In this document: piece after piece, positions 1-10,914 of the stretch | Layout of the letters: every line of letters starts with the position of its first letter | How positions within the stretch are numbered: position 1 is the stretch's first letter | Assembly: GCA_037367355.1 (NCBI GenBank) | Contig: CM074699.1 | Coordinates: 1,364,001 to 1,428,000, forward strand | Origin: Neoscytalidium dimidiatum | Taxonomy: Eukaryota > Ascomycota > Dothideomycetes > Botryosphaeriales > Botryosphaeriaceae | Reading direction: 5' to 3' | DNA length: 64,000 nt | Notes under the pieces: model-generated | What the model saw: only the letters and a program-made list of their open reading frames with translations | What the model was told of the DNA's origin: nothing | Database searches by the model: none | Translations under genes and position numbers: made by a program

Positions 1-1415
1 GTGAAGCGGGAGGTCGTACTCCTCGGTACCCGCCTCACTACCGCACTGCGGACGCTCCATGTCGGACATTGTGAATGAATGGTATTAAGGCACCGGGCCT
101 TGAGATTGGTACGAGCGAAGGGGAGGGGGCGGTCGAAAGGGCAGCACCAGCTGCCGGTAACACGATGATGGAGGGAGAAAGGGGAAAGATCAAAAAGGAC
201 AGAAGCAAGCTACCATTAGGCGGAAGTGAAGAAGAAAAAGGCGTGAAAGGAAGGCAGGATGCAAGTCAACTCAGCCGGGAGGAGTGCATCCGAAGGAAGC
301 TTTCAGTTCCGAGCGGAGTGGAACGTTTGCTTTATGAAGCATTCCAAAACCCAGACAAGAGTCTATATCTCTAATCGGCTATCAAGCAGTCGGTGGATAC
401 CAAGGATTGTCGTGACAGATGTCGTGTGTGGAGTGCAGCAGATGCGGGTCGGGGCCAAGCGCCGGCGGTGGACAGTGCTGGAGCCGCGTCAAGATGGAGA
501 GGGGGCAAGAGCGGGCGGGCGGCGGGTCAATCAAGCTTCTTTTTCGGGCATGGGGTGGCTTGGTTTTCGACATGCAGCGCCGCAGAGAGAGCGGATCGGT
601 AGGGACTAGGCTCGGTTGGTGTGAGGCCTAGCACGGCTTGAGACGGGGGCCCGGGCGGCCGTTGCTGATCTTGGGCGACGCGCTCCCCTTCTTGGCTGTC
701 ACTGTTCCAACAACAGCATCTGCATGGAAGCATGGCAAAGGGCGCCTGGAGACGCTAGCGCAGGGCGGCCGGGCGGAGGAGGGGCCTTCCGAGCCCACGC
801 TTGGTCTTGGCACTGTCAGGGCAGAGGCTTGACGGCCGGCCCTATCCACGCCGCGTCCACTCAGCGCGCGCCCTTCTGCCAGCGCCCGCAGCTAAGCTGA
901 GCCTGTCCCCGGTCGGTAGCGCGGCTGCTAATGCGATTTGCGCGCCCACGAGCATCCCGCCGCCCGCCGTGCCCTCCTTGCCGCGAGGGTGATCGCCCGG
1001 ACGTGAGACGATGCCAAGACTTCCCCGGGTTGCTTCTGCTGCACGCCTGTGGGGCGGCGACGCGCTGATGGCCATCACCAACTCCACTGGCTCAGCGCTG
1101 CTCAGGGAACCCGAACCGGTCGCCCAGCGTCTCGGTGTTCCAAGCCATTTGGAATCGAACGAGATGAGTGCTCCTGGATGCACAATTTGTCACACTCGCA
1201 CTCGCAGTACCGCACGCCGCGCTGTCACGGCCCACTCTTAAACACGCAAGCCTACCGCGAAGCTCTCAACGCTCTTCGCAAGGCGCATCTCGAGCCGGTC
1301 CAAATCCGCCTCGCGGCACCGCTTTCTGTCTGCTGCACGGAGAAGCACGGCGAAGCAACGGGGTGGGAACGGCGCCAAGCAGTCGTCAAACGTCTTCGTT
1401 GTCTCCTACATGTGT
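1..1415. other. intergenic, no gene recognised
   Basis: Only short overlapping open frames on both strands with low-complexity, GC-rich composition are present. None shows a recognisable domain, a signal peptide or a convincing splice pattern. The right end is the 3' flank of the alcohol dehydrogenase gene. Confidence 0.5.
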
Positions 1416-2617
1416 CTACATCTTGATCACGTATTTGCCGGTGACCTGCGTCGCGCAAACCGTCAGCTGCAACCGAAATGCCAATCTTCGGGGTTGACAG
1501 GTCACCCACCAGTCCGGACGCCGTCTTCTTGGCTATCTCGCTCAGGTCCTCCAGCTTGGCAGTCTGCACTGTTGGCGTAACCTGTTTGCGCTCCACAAAT
1601 TGCAGAGCCTCGAGCACGTCGCCTCGCGTGCCCACCGCCGAGCCGATGACGCGGTAGCCGTGGTCGATGAAGCTCAGCGGGTGGAAGTTCATCGTCTGCG
1701 TGGGCGGAGGAATGCCGATGCACACCAGCGTTCCGAAGGGCGCCAACATGCCGAGCGAAGACTGATAGGCAGCGCCGCTCCCTGCAGTCACCAGCACCGC
1801 TGACACCCCGCGCCCTTCCGTCACATCCTTCACAGCCGCCGCCGCGTCCGGCACCTGCGTAACATCGACATAGGCCTCCGCGCCCAGATTCAAGCAGTAC
1901 TCACGCTTCTGCTCCCCCGCATCGACGGCCACGACTCGGAAACCCATCGCCTTTGCATACTGGATCCCAAGGGCGCCAACTCCGCCACCCGCGCCGGAAA
2001 TCGCGACGGGCGAGCCTGGGGTAGCGCCGCAGATTTTGAGGGCCTTGTAGATGGTCAGGCCGCCGCACAGGATGGGGGCCACTTCCTCGTCAGAGAGCCT
2101 CTCGGGCAGCTTCATGAGGTAGCGGAAAGGCACAATCGTGTACTCGGCGAAGGTGCCGTCGACCTTGCGGCCGGACTGCACCATCGCGTAGCAGCGCGTC
2201 TCGCCGTTCTCGTGGAGGCACATGGCGCACTCGCCGCAGACGTCGCGCAGCCAAGCGACGCCCACGCGCTGTCCGATGCGGACCTGCGCTTCGGACAGAG
2301 AGGAGCCCAGCTTCACGACGCGGCCGATGCCCTCGTGGCCGAGGATGGGGCGCGTCGGGCCAAGCTCGCCGGATGCCAGCGCGAAATCCGTGCCGCACGC
2401 GCCGGAGGCAGTCAGGCGAACGAGCACGTCGTTGGGGCCCGGCTCGGGAAGCGGGAGCTCCTGCACCTCGAACTGAGGCTCGTGGCCCTGTTTCTGCAGC
2501 GAGACGTTGCTGGTCAGTATCGCGGTGGAGCACCCCACTCTCCTGCGCTCACAGTTCCCGTACCACAATAACCGCGGCGCGGTGAAAAGCTGGGAGGCCG
2601 TTCTGAGTGATTTTCAT
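1416..2617 (-). CDS. zinc-dependent alcohol dehydrogenase (MDR family)
   Basis: Predicted cytosolic NAD(P)-dependent alcohol dehydrogenase that interconverts alcohols and aldehydes. Three exons, 2564-2617, 1510-2493 and 1416-1445, give 355 aa, the usual family length. The start is MKITQNG; the first intron (2494-2563) has a TACTGAC branch and ends CTGCAG. The last intron (1446-1509, GTGGGT...CGCAG) is needed to reach the family-typical end VTGKYVIKM; reading through it gives an unrelated basic tail. Visible motifs are a catalytic-zinc Cys in ASGACGTD, GHEG with the zinc His, the structural-zinc lobe CGECAMCLHENGETRC with four Cys, a third catalytic Cys in ILCGGLTIYKAL, and a Rossmann glycine motif GAGGGVGALG. 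All zinc ligands appear intact. Closest in style to the yeast ADH1/ADH3-type tetrameric enzymes; substrate is not determinable from sequence. Confidence 0.93.
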
Positions 2618-5600
2618 GTTGGCGAGGATGTGGATTTAGTGATTGTTGTTTGCGTTTCACTTCGCTTCACGTAACCGGAAACCAGTATGCTTTGGGATGG
2701 GTGGCGTCGCTGCGCTCGTGGTCGGAAACGAAACTGGAACAGCGACGAGGCGCGGCTCTTGTGGAGAAGGGAGGGGGTGGGTATACGACTGCTGCGGAGA
2801 ATGCAGAGATGAGGAACAGAGGGTTTTTCTAGTGTTCAATAGTTTGATCTAGACGGTAAAAAAAAAGCTCAAACGCAGGGTTCGGCAATTCTGAATTGCC
2901 GTGGGCACCCGAGGTGTACTAGGGATGGTAGCGCGGTGTTGCAGATTCTTGGGCGTTGGGCTGAGGAGGCGGCGGATTGCGGAGGAGCGGACTGACTGGG
3001 CGGAGGCGTGGCCGGCGGCATTAAGTGGCGGAAGGGCGAGCGAAGCTTTGTGGGACTTTGTGGGGATACTCTGGGGCGATTTGAGTTGCCGGGCACGGCA
3101 GCCGGCGGCGCAGCAGCAAAGTGCGAGAGATAGCAGAGGCGTGCAAGAGTCAGTTGCGGCGGCCATCGCAGGGGAAAGCGAAAGCCAAAAGGAGTACCGG
3201 AGTGCTAGAGCGAGGCGTGGGGAGGCGTCGAGCCCCTTTGAACCCCACCTGCCGCGTGCCATTTTCTCTTCCGGCCCGGTGACGCCCGCCTTGGCACGAG
3301 CGGAGCAGCGTAGTAATGCGAATGCCTGACTGCCTAAGTCACTCGTCCCGCCAGCCCATCCGCCCTGCGCCTGCCCCCCGGCTAGCAAGGCGCCTGCCCG
3401 CATCGTTCAACGCGTCGTGCGCGCGTCTCCACCCAGTGCACTCCCGTCATACAGGCGCTCCTCTCCTGCTCGACATGCTCCGACCTACTGCTTCTAGCCT
3501 GCCATCTTGGCTGCCGCTGCTCAGACTATCGCAATGTCACCGCAGTCGGCTGGCGCACCCTCAATGCGCTCTGCACATCCTCGGCCTTGACGCGTAGTCA
3601 CGCGCAAATTCCCGCTTGCTCAGCACGGCACCCTGGACGATGCGACACCAGATCTGAGCTCGCACGATCTCACTGTTGGCTTCCAGCATTACTTTGAAGT
3701 CGTACGGATCTCCTGTGTGGCCATTGAAAGTTGAACAGTCTGCCGACCGATCACCGCATTGCTGACTCCATCGAGTGTAGGATTGATCTCTCGTACTTTG
3801 TCATCATCTCTCTAAGCTCACTCCCGCCTACCGCCATGGTTGCTTCTGCGGCACATTGAATACAACCTAGTTCCATAGATTAGATTTCCTAGTCTTACTG
3901 ACAATATCCCTTAGCAACTCTGATGAACAGAACCTAGGCTCCACTGGTATACCATGGCCTTGCAATCAACGCAAATCACGAGACAAGATGAACACAATAG
4001 CCACGCTCCTTGCTAGGACGGGTGAGCTTGCCTTTGACTCACGTGCTCTAGACGGAAGAGTGGATAGGTTACCAAGACAACACTGCTAGCTGAGACCTTT
4101 TCTCTTTTTCCACTAGCCGCTAGGATAGCTACGTTCCATCACAATATACCCGCATGGCCAGGCAATGTCCTCTTACGCCTATCTGCACGCGACCTTGCAT
4201 CGGCACGCTTTCAAGCCAATGAGAAAACCAGTTTCATGCTGACAGGAGACGAAGTCCACAGTAAATCCATGTCAATCATCTGCCGTTTTCCAGGGACTTG
4301 AAGTCACCTCTCTCCCTGTCGCCACCGCAGCTGCGGGTGACCGACTGAGTTCAGCCATGGATGACAGAACGACGGGCCGCTGCGGAAGGAACCTTGTTAT
4401 TCGGACACGTTTGTGGCTTCTGCTTAGCAGGGATTGGTTCTCCTGTACCACGTAACTATTCCTGAACGCCGCAAGTGAACATGTCTAAAGTTGCTCTAGG
4501 ACCGTGGCCAAGCGCATCAAAACCGGTCTACTCTCTGACACCGTCCGCATGGCCGTCAGCGCTGAAGCATGATCCGACCAACAAGACTTCCCTGGCCGAG
4601 GCTAAGCACACCGCCGAATGCGGGCCATCATACCAGCAGCAACTTCCTGCAAAGCGTAAATCTCCGCGCAAGCGCTACCGCTGCAAATGTGATGGCTCAT
4701 CTGGTAACATCCTGCAACACTTCTCCTGCACCCGCGGGTATGCGTGCTCCAAGGTACCTGGACCCAAACGTGCCCTTGTAGATCACATCTCTTCCCAGGA
4801 TATTCTGCATGTGGGTCTCTGCGCATTCGTCTTGAGTAACACAACGTGATGGAACTGTTGGGGAAGCGACGGAGATATCCTGCAGTGCAGGAGCGCATTC
4901 AGGACTCGTGGCCCCAGCCGACGCTGTGCGACCTTTCCCACCATGCATGCGAGTTTCGTGTCATACGATATTCCTCCAAACAGAGTAGTCATATTTGACT
5001 GATCTTTGAAAAGAGAACTATTCTTCAAGTACATGTTCCTCTGAACAGTCGGAGCGGTGACTAAATTAGCAAAAACATCCATATATTCTCGCGAAGAGCA
5101 CTTGCTTTTTAGAGGTTCTTTTATTACACTTCATCGTCGAAGCACAGTTCAGGCCCAGGAAAATATCTGCCGCCGCTTCGACACCGCCTCGAAGACGGTT
5201 CAGCCCGGCCTTAGCCGCCCGACCCTGGACAGCAGCATCTTCCCGCAGCCTTTCGATAACGCAATAAGGCAACGAAGGCAACGGACAAGGGCATTGTATC
5301 CGTAGCCGAAATGGCTTTAGATCGTCTGTATCAACGTTCTTTTGATAGCGTGAAGGTTCCACAGAGCAGCCCAGCGTAAAGTAGCAAACAACTCATTGTA
5401 CTTGGACGATGGAGGGCCTCACCGAGAGTTCCTGTGGCGAAACCAAGCAACCGCGTCCACGCAGGAAGATGTACGACTTCAAAATCATATAACTGTGCCC
5501 CAAAAGGTGACTCCTGTGTCCTCTTTCCTGTTCTCAAAACATAGGCTGAAGCTCATAGCCCTCACAGCTGGATAACCAGCCTGGCCCTATTTCTTCAATC

Positions 5601-5634
5601 TCCCCTCAACTTGAAACAGACGATTCTCTTCCTT
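2618..5634. other. intergenic, about 3 kb, no gene recognised
   Basis: Promoter side of the alcohol dehydrogenase followed by about 3 kb with only short, uninformative frames. No tRNA, no repeat longer than a few bases and no domain signature was seen. A TGACTCACGTG string near 4035 resembles a bZIP site but lies far from any recognised gene. Confidence 0.45.
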
Positions 5635-6606
5635 ATGCATTCGTCCCAGCCAGGCTACGGTGGTGAATCTAGTTCGCGCGCGCGTGCATCTGTTGCAGTA
5701 AGTGTGACCATAATTGACCTAAGCCGAGTCAACCCCCCGCTCCAACCTTCCCTGCTCCTTTTCTCTTACAATGTTATTTGGCCAGTGTCTCCATTGTCGG
5801 AAGCGTAAAATCAGGTGCTCAGATGTGGACAAATCAGAACGCTGCTTAAATTGCAGAACGTTCGGGATTGAGTGCATCTTCAGAAGAGTGAGTCCAAGCA
5901 AGTTGCTATAATTCCCGTCTTCGAGAGCTTGTCTCACGAGATCGGTAGATTGGCACTTATGTGCCAATGTCGGAAGCGGACAACTACATCTGGGCAACCA
6001 GTCCGCAAGCTCAACAAGGGCCATCGCGTCCATATAACGAGGCGCTGAACCACAGCGGTGGTCAAGGTCAATCCTGGTCTCCGCGGGACGCTTACATCAA
6101 TGCCGAGAATCCCTACTCATCCGCCACAGCATATCACGGGTTGCCCGTTCAAGCTGCGCACGGAATGCAACAGGACTGCCAGCCTATAGGTGGCTTCTCT
6201 ACCCAGGCTTCTGGGCCCGCGCTGCTACCCCTGCCCACTAATCAGGGTAACGGATCGACCCACCCGCCAGTGTGGCCCCCACGTTTTCCCCCTCCGCTCG
6301 CAGAAGCCCCTCATTCGAAGAACCACTCTGCTACTTCTGGGATGTACCAGGAGATGAACTCCCATACAGCTTCGCAGTCTCGCGATTACGCTACTCATGG
6401 GGCCCATCAAGCGTGAGTTCATTGAATTAATGCCTGAGACTTAGACTAAAATGTCCGCAAGATTCTACACCTGACAAGCCAGGTTGCGATATCACAGCCT
6501 GATCCTTACCTCTGCTGGGAACTTCTGGAACAGGAAGATTTTTGAAGAGAGCTATCGATGTCCTCTCTCACAGTTCATGTCATCGACTACATACTTACCG
6601 GGGTAA
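5635..6606 (+). CDS. short Zn(II)2Cys6 (GAL4-type) DNA-binding protein
   Basis: Putative nuclear transcription factor. Proposed exons are 5635-5697, 5786-5887, 5949-6412 and 6483-6606, giving about 250 aa. The first exon supplies a basic lead (SSSRARASVA) that joins in frame to CLHCRKRKIRCSD, a complete zinc cluster with Cys at 22, 25, 32, 41, 44 and 51 (spacing CX2CX6CX8CX2CX6C). Intron 1 runs GTAAGT to GGCCAG and intron 2 GTGAGT to GGTAG, both phase 0. The remainder is rich in Pro, Gln, Ser, Gly and His, like a disordered activation region, and no fungal_trans middle-homology domain is visible, so it is far shorter than typical 500-900 aa members. Without the last intron (GTGAGT...GCCAG) the protein stops at 6416; with it about 40 further residues follow. 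The zinc cluster is clear; the 3' end is uncertain. Confidence 0.72.
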
Positions 6607-9300
6607 TCCAGTATTCCTTATTACATTCTAGCATCTTTCTTGCTGTTGCTTGCTTCTATATTTTTTTTCGAGGTTAAAAAGGGGGTTTCAGCCATGTCAG
6701 TACTCTCATCTCCTACACATTATCTGTTTGGGCCGTAATATGTACGAACGGCTACGGGTTCCTTGCTTTTCCTCAAGTTTTTTTTTAGTTTTTCTCCTCT
6801 TATCTCACTTGTTAATTATCAAATCCGTCATTATAAGAAATTAAGAAAGGTAACCTCAAGGGTCTGGCATGATTATCAGATTACTCTGCACCTTCTTTAT
6901 TCCCTGGATTATATACAAAGCCAACACCGTTCTCTTATGAGTATTCCTGCTAGCTCACTCTGTGTTGACACCTCCACAAAAACAAGTTGTGTTCCTGCGG
7001 ACATTTATTAATACTCAGAATACTCAATACTACGACAAGCGTTTCAATCTTCTTATCCGAAGAGTATTTTCTTGCTCCAACCTCTATTCCAAGTTAAGTC
7101 ATTCACTGACTCGCAGCGAATGTATCCGTCTTTCAACTCACTTTTAGCAGGGCACTGCTTCGCAGGTTATATGACTGTAGATTTTCTCTTAGATTCATCA
7201 CTCTACAATGATAACTCACCAGGTGTTAAGGAGACGACGGAGCCAGCATTTATTTGGCTTTCCCCTCTTGAAATAAAAAATGGCCCAGTTCGAAAATATC
7301 AAATGTATGATAAGCATCTGACTGCCCGGAAGAAAGTGCCGACGTTTTGGAAATACGAGGCGACGCAGTTGGTCTAGGCATTCTGCGGCGATGGCGCATG
7401 GTGTCACGTCTCGCCGTGATACAGCGCACGTAGAGAAGCAAGTTTTCTTTAAAGGGAAACACAAATCTGTGCAAGGCCATCCCCACTCACGGGTTTTATC
7501 TGGTCCTCTCTTTCCCTGTTCTCCTCCCTCCTTTCAGGTCTATGGAAACATCTATGCCCTCGATATCCTGGATGGACTCCTAATAAGCGGTATGCAGGTA
7601 ACTGTAACTTCGGTGACCCCAGCAAGTATCCTTTTGTGTTTACCACAATCTACATTATCTCCTATGCAGCAAAATCAAGGGTAGCGTTAGAACGTGATAC
7701 ATCGCTCCTAGGCCTACAGCAAAGCTGATTATAATCCCTTGATGTTTGTAGGGTTTGTCGGGTCCGGAGCTCGATCCCAAGTGCGCTCTGGACTATCCCG
7801 TCGAAAAATGCTTGAGTTTGTCAAACTTGTTCACGCAGCAAGGGGACAGATGATGTGACGGAAGTGCCCTCTGTACGTTAATATCTCTAGACGATCTTCT
7901 TTTCCAGGATTGAGGGGCAACGTCAGACTTGATCGCCCAATCGTCGGGCGTTCCCTTGGCGCCAAGCGCGGAATTTCGAGAAGGTCGGACGCCGTGGCTC
8001 TCCTGCGCCGCCAACTGGGCGGGCCGTACGTAGCACTTGCATCGGTGTGTCCTTGCGGCCCTGTCCATGAATCGAGCCGCATCGCTTGCGCAAGCTGCTT
8101 TCCCCTGCGCTCGATGTCCCAATCGCGTGGAAGGCTGCTCGGAACTGCCAGGCGAGTAGGGCTGTCAGAGATTGACGAACGTTTCGAAACCGGATCAAGA
8201 ATTTGACATGCAGCTTGGCTTGCTTTTATAGCTCGCTGACTATATGGCGCCCGTGGACGATGCGACGACTGGGAAAGTCTATTGTACGAGTTGAAGGGAG
8301 TGCGTGAATTCTCGAGTCAGGTCATCCTATCGATCTTTTTTTCTGCTTCATGCGGCATTTCCTTTCAAGCAAAATAGACGGTAAAATCCTCCGAGATTCT
8401 GTTCGCGGTGTTGGAAGTGGCCTCCGTACGCCACCTCCAGATAAACACGTCCATCAACCCGGAGGAAGCTCTCTAGGGACAGGAGCTCTCGTTGCCGGCC
8501 TATACCGATGTGGGGAATGCGGATGTCCACGGAATGCTTGCGCCCCATCAAGCGCCCAGCCGACGCAGCTTCGCCTCGTCGCCCTCCAGCCATAATACTC
8601 CGTCCACCCCAAGAACACCTTGGTTCGCTCTGTCTGGTGGAAAAATGCCACTTAGCCCACCTAGACAAGAAACACCGGCATCGCAGGCGGGAAGTTACGC
8701 ATCGCTAGATTTCGGCCCGCTTTGTTTCCTTCATCTTAACTAGTCACAGCGCACGTCCATTTTAACCTGTGACAGGACATCTACTAAGGTCTGAGCCAAG
8801 ACCGTCAAAGCGGTGGCTCCTCTACACAGAGCACAATGGCCCATGTCTCTCAAAGCCTTCTCCTACTTTGCTCTCCAGGACAGCCATCTCATCCACTCCA
8901 CCTGCTGGACCGGGATTGCCAGCTGAGCCTCGTTTCGTTTCCATCCACACCGTCCAGGAAAGATGCGGGAAAGAGAGCGAGGAACACGCCAATGCGGAAG
9001 ATGCGCATGTCCGCCGTCCTTTAACTTGGCGAGGATCTCTCTTGTTCGCCGCCTAGGCTCCTGCCAAGTATTGTAAGACCAGGAGCTCTGAACACGCTCG
9101 AATAATGCACACCCACACCTGAATGAATCAGTGGATGCGGGTGTTTCCCGCTGACCCAAGGAAACCTCCCTTTTTAAAGAGAGCCGCCCGGCGCCCACAT
9201 TTGCCGAACGGCAGTTGAGGAGAGGAAGACAGCCATCCCCAACAGCATCCCGTCCACTCTTTTCCTGTTTCAGTCTTTTTCCCCTGCAGAGTTCCCCATC
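6607..9300. other. intergenic, partly AT-rich, no gene recognised
   Basis: The first 500 bases are clearly AT-richer than the surroundings, with T-runs. The rest contains only short frames on both strands with no recognisable product. The last 100 bases before 9301 are pyrimidine-rich and look like the promoter and leader of the FAD oxidase gene. Confidence 0.45.
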
Positions 9301-10914
9301 ATGGGCTCATCCCGCTCGTTCGGCAGCCTGAAAGCGCTGCTCGTCCAGTCCTTCGTGTTCGCCTCCGCCACCACCCTCGCCGCCGCCCAAAACTCGACCA
9401 GCCTGGAAGAATGCCTGGGCCAAGTTACCGCCACCTTCTCGGATGACGCAACCTGGGCGAACGAGACGTCCCCCTGGCAGCTGCGCATCAAGCCGCAGCC
9501 GGCGGCCGTCGTGCATCCCGCGACGACGGACGACATCGCGCGAGCGCTGTCCTGCGCGGAGCAGCACTCGCTCAAAGTCGCCGCGCTGAACGGCGGCCAC
9601 TCGTACGGCGCGTACGGGCTGGGCGGCAACGACGGCGCGCTGGTCATCAACATGGAGAAATTCACCGATGTCAGCTACGACGAGACGACCGAGCTGTTGA
9701 CGTGAGTATCCCCGGCTTCTCCACGCCAAAAGAAGAAAGAAAAACAACAACACACCTACTTTCCAGACGAATCCTGACTCTTTTTTTTTTTCCCCCTTTG
9801 TAGCTACGGCGGCGGCAGCCGCGTCGGCCCCGTCGCGACCTGGCTGTGGAACAACCACGGGCGGCACTTCCCGCACGTGCGCGCGAACTGGGTCGGGCTG
9901 GCGGGCTCGTCCATCGGGGGCGGCTTCGGCACGACGTCGCGGTTCCTGGGCACGCCGATGGACTACCTCGACAGCGTCGAGTACATGCTGCACAACGGCA
10001 GCATCGTCAGGGCGTCGCGCGACGAGAACGCCGAGCTCTTCTGGGTGGCGCGGGGGGCGGGCTCGTCGTACGGCGTCCTGCTCTCGCTCACGACGCGGAC
10101 GTGGGAGCCGGTGCACCGGCAGGTCACCAACTTCACCATCACGCTGGGCAACGCGTCGGCGGACGCGGGCGCGCGCGCGCTGCTGGCGATCCAGGACTAC
10201 GCGCTGGGCGAGGCGCCCGACACGTTCGCGATCCGGTGGTGGCTGACGTCGGTGACGCCCATGCACGGCGAGGGCTACTTCTACGGCGCGCCGGCCGACT
10301 TCGACGCGGCCGTGGCGCCGCTGCTGGCGCGCCTGCCGGCCGGCGCCGCCGTCGAGACGGCCGTGCTCGACTTCTGGGACATGGAGGTGGCCGCGTCGCC
10401 GGGCCTGAACGGCTCCGCCGACGCCTTCCCGCCGCGCAGCATGTACCTGCAGGCCGTCGTGCTGCGCGCCGACCGGCCGCTGACGTACGAGAGCGCGTAC
10501 GCGCTCTACTCCAACACCAGCTTCGCCTTCAACCGCACCGACCTGACCAAGTTCGGCTTCCTCGACCTGTGGGGCGGCGTGGCGCGCGACGTCAGGGACG
10601 GCGACGCCTGCTTCGCGCACGCCGACAGCCTCTGGCTCATCCGCTGGGAGGGCCGCCTGGCCGCCGGCCTGAGCGAGTGGCCCGCCGACGGCGTCGAGTA
10701 CATGCAGAGCGGCTTCCGCCCCTTCCTCGACCAGCTGGCCGCCGAGGGCGTGCCCGTCAGGGGCTTCGTCAACTATCGCGACACCGCGCTGACCGAGCCC
10801 GAGTGGAGCGAGAGGCTGTACGCGGAGAACTACCCGCGCATGAAGGAGATCAAGGCGCGCGTGGACCCGTTGGGCACGTTCACGACGAACGACCAGAGCA
10901 TCCCGCTGCCGTGA
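9301..10914 (+). CDS. secreted FAD-linked oxidase (BBE / oligosaccharide oxidase type)
   Basis: Two exons, 9301-9701 and 9804-10914, give 503 aa; the intron is GTGAGT...TTGTAG. Residues 1 to about 29 are a signal peptide ending in TLAAAQ, so the product is probably secreted, where such enzymes oxidise sugars, oligosaccharides or other alcohols and make hydrogen peroxide. The PCMH-type FAD-binding domain is seen in AAVVHPATTDDIARAL and in NGGHSYGAYG, whose His100 is the expected covalent flavin anchor. IGGGFGTTSR matches the second flavin-contact segment. The C-terminal BBE domain is seen in LYAENYPRMKEIKARVDPLGTF. In bicovalent relatives a Cys is expected in the HGxCPxVG segment; here the segment reads HVRANWVG, with Ala161 at that position. 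Codons are extremely GC-rich at third positions. Substrate is unknown. Confidence 0.9.
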
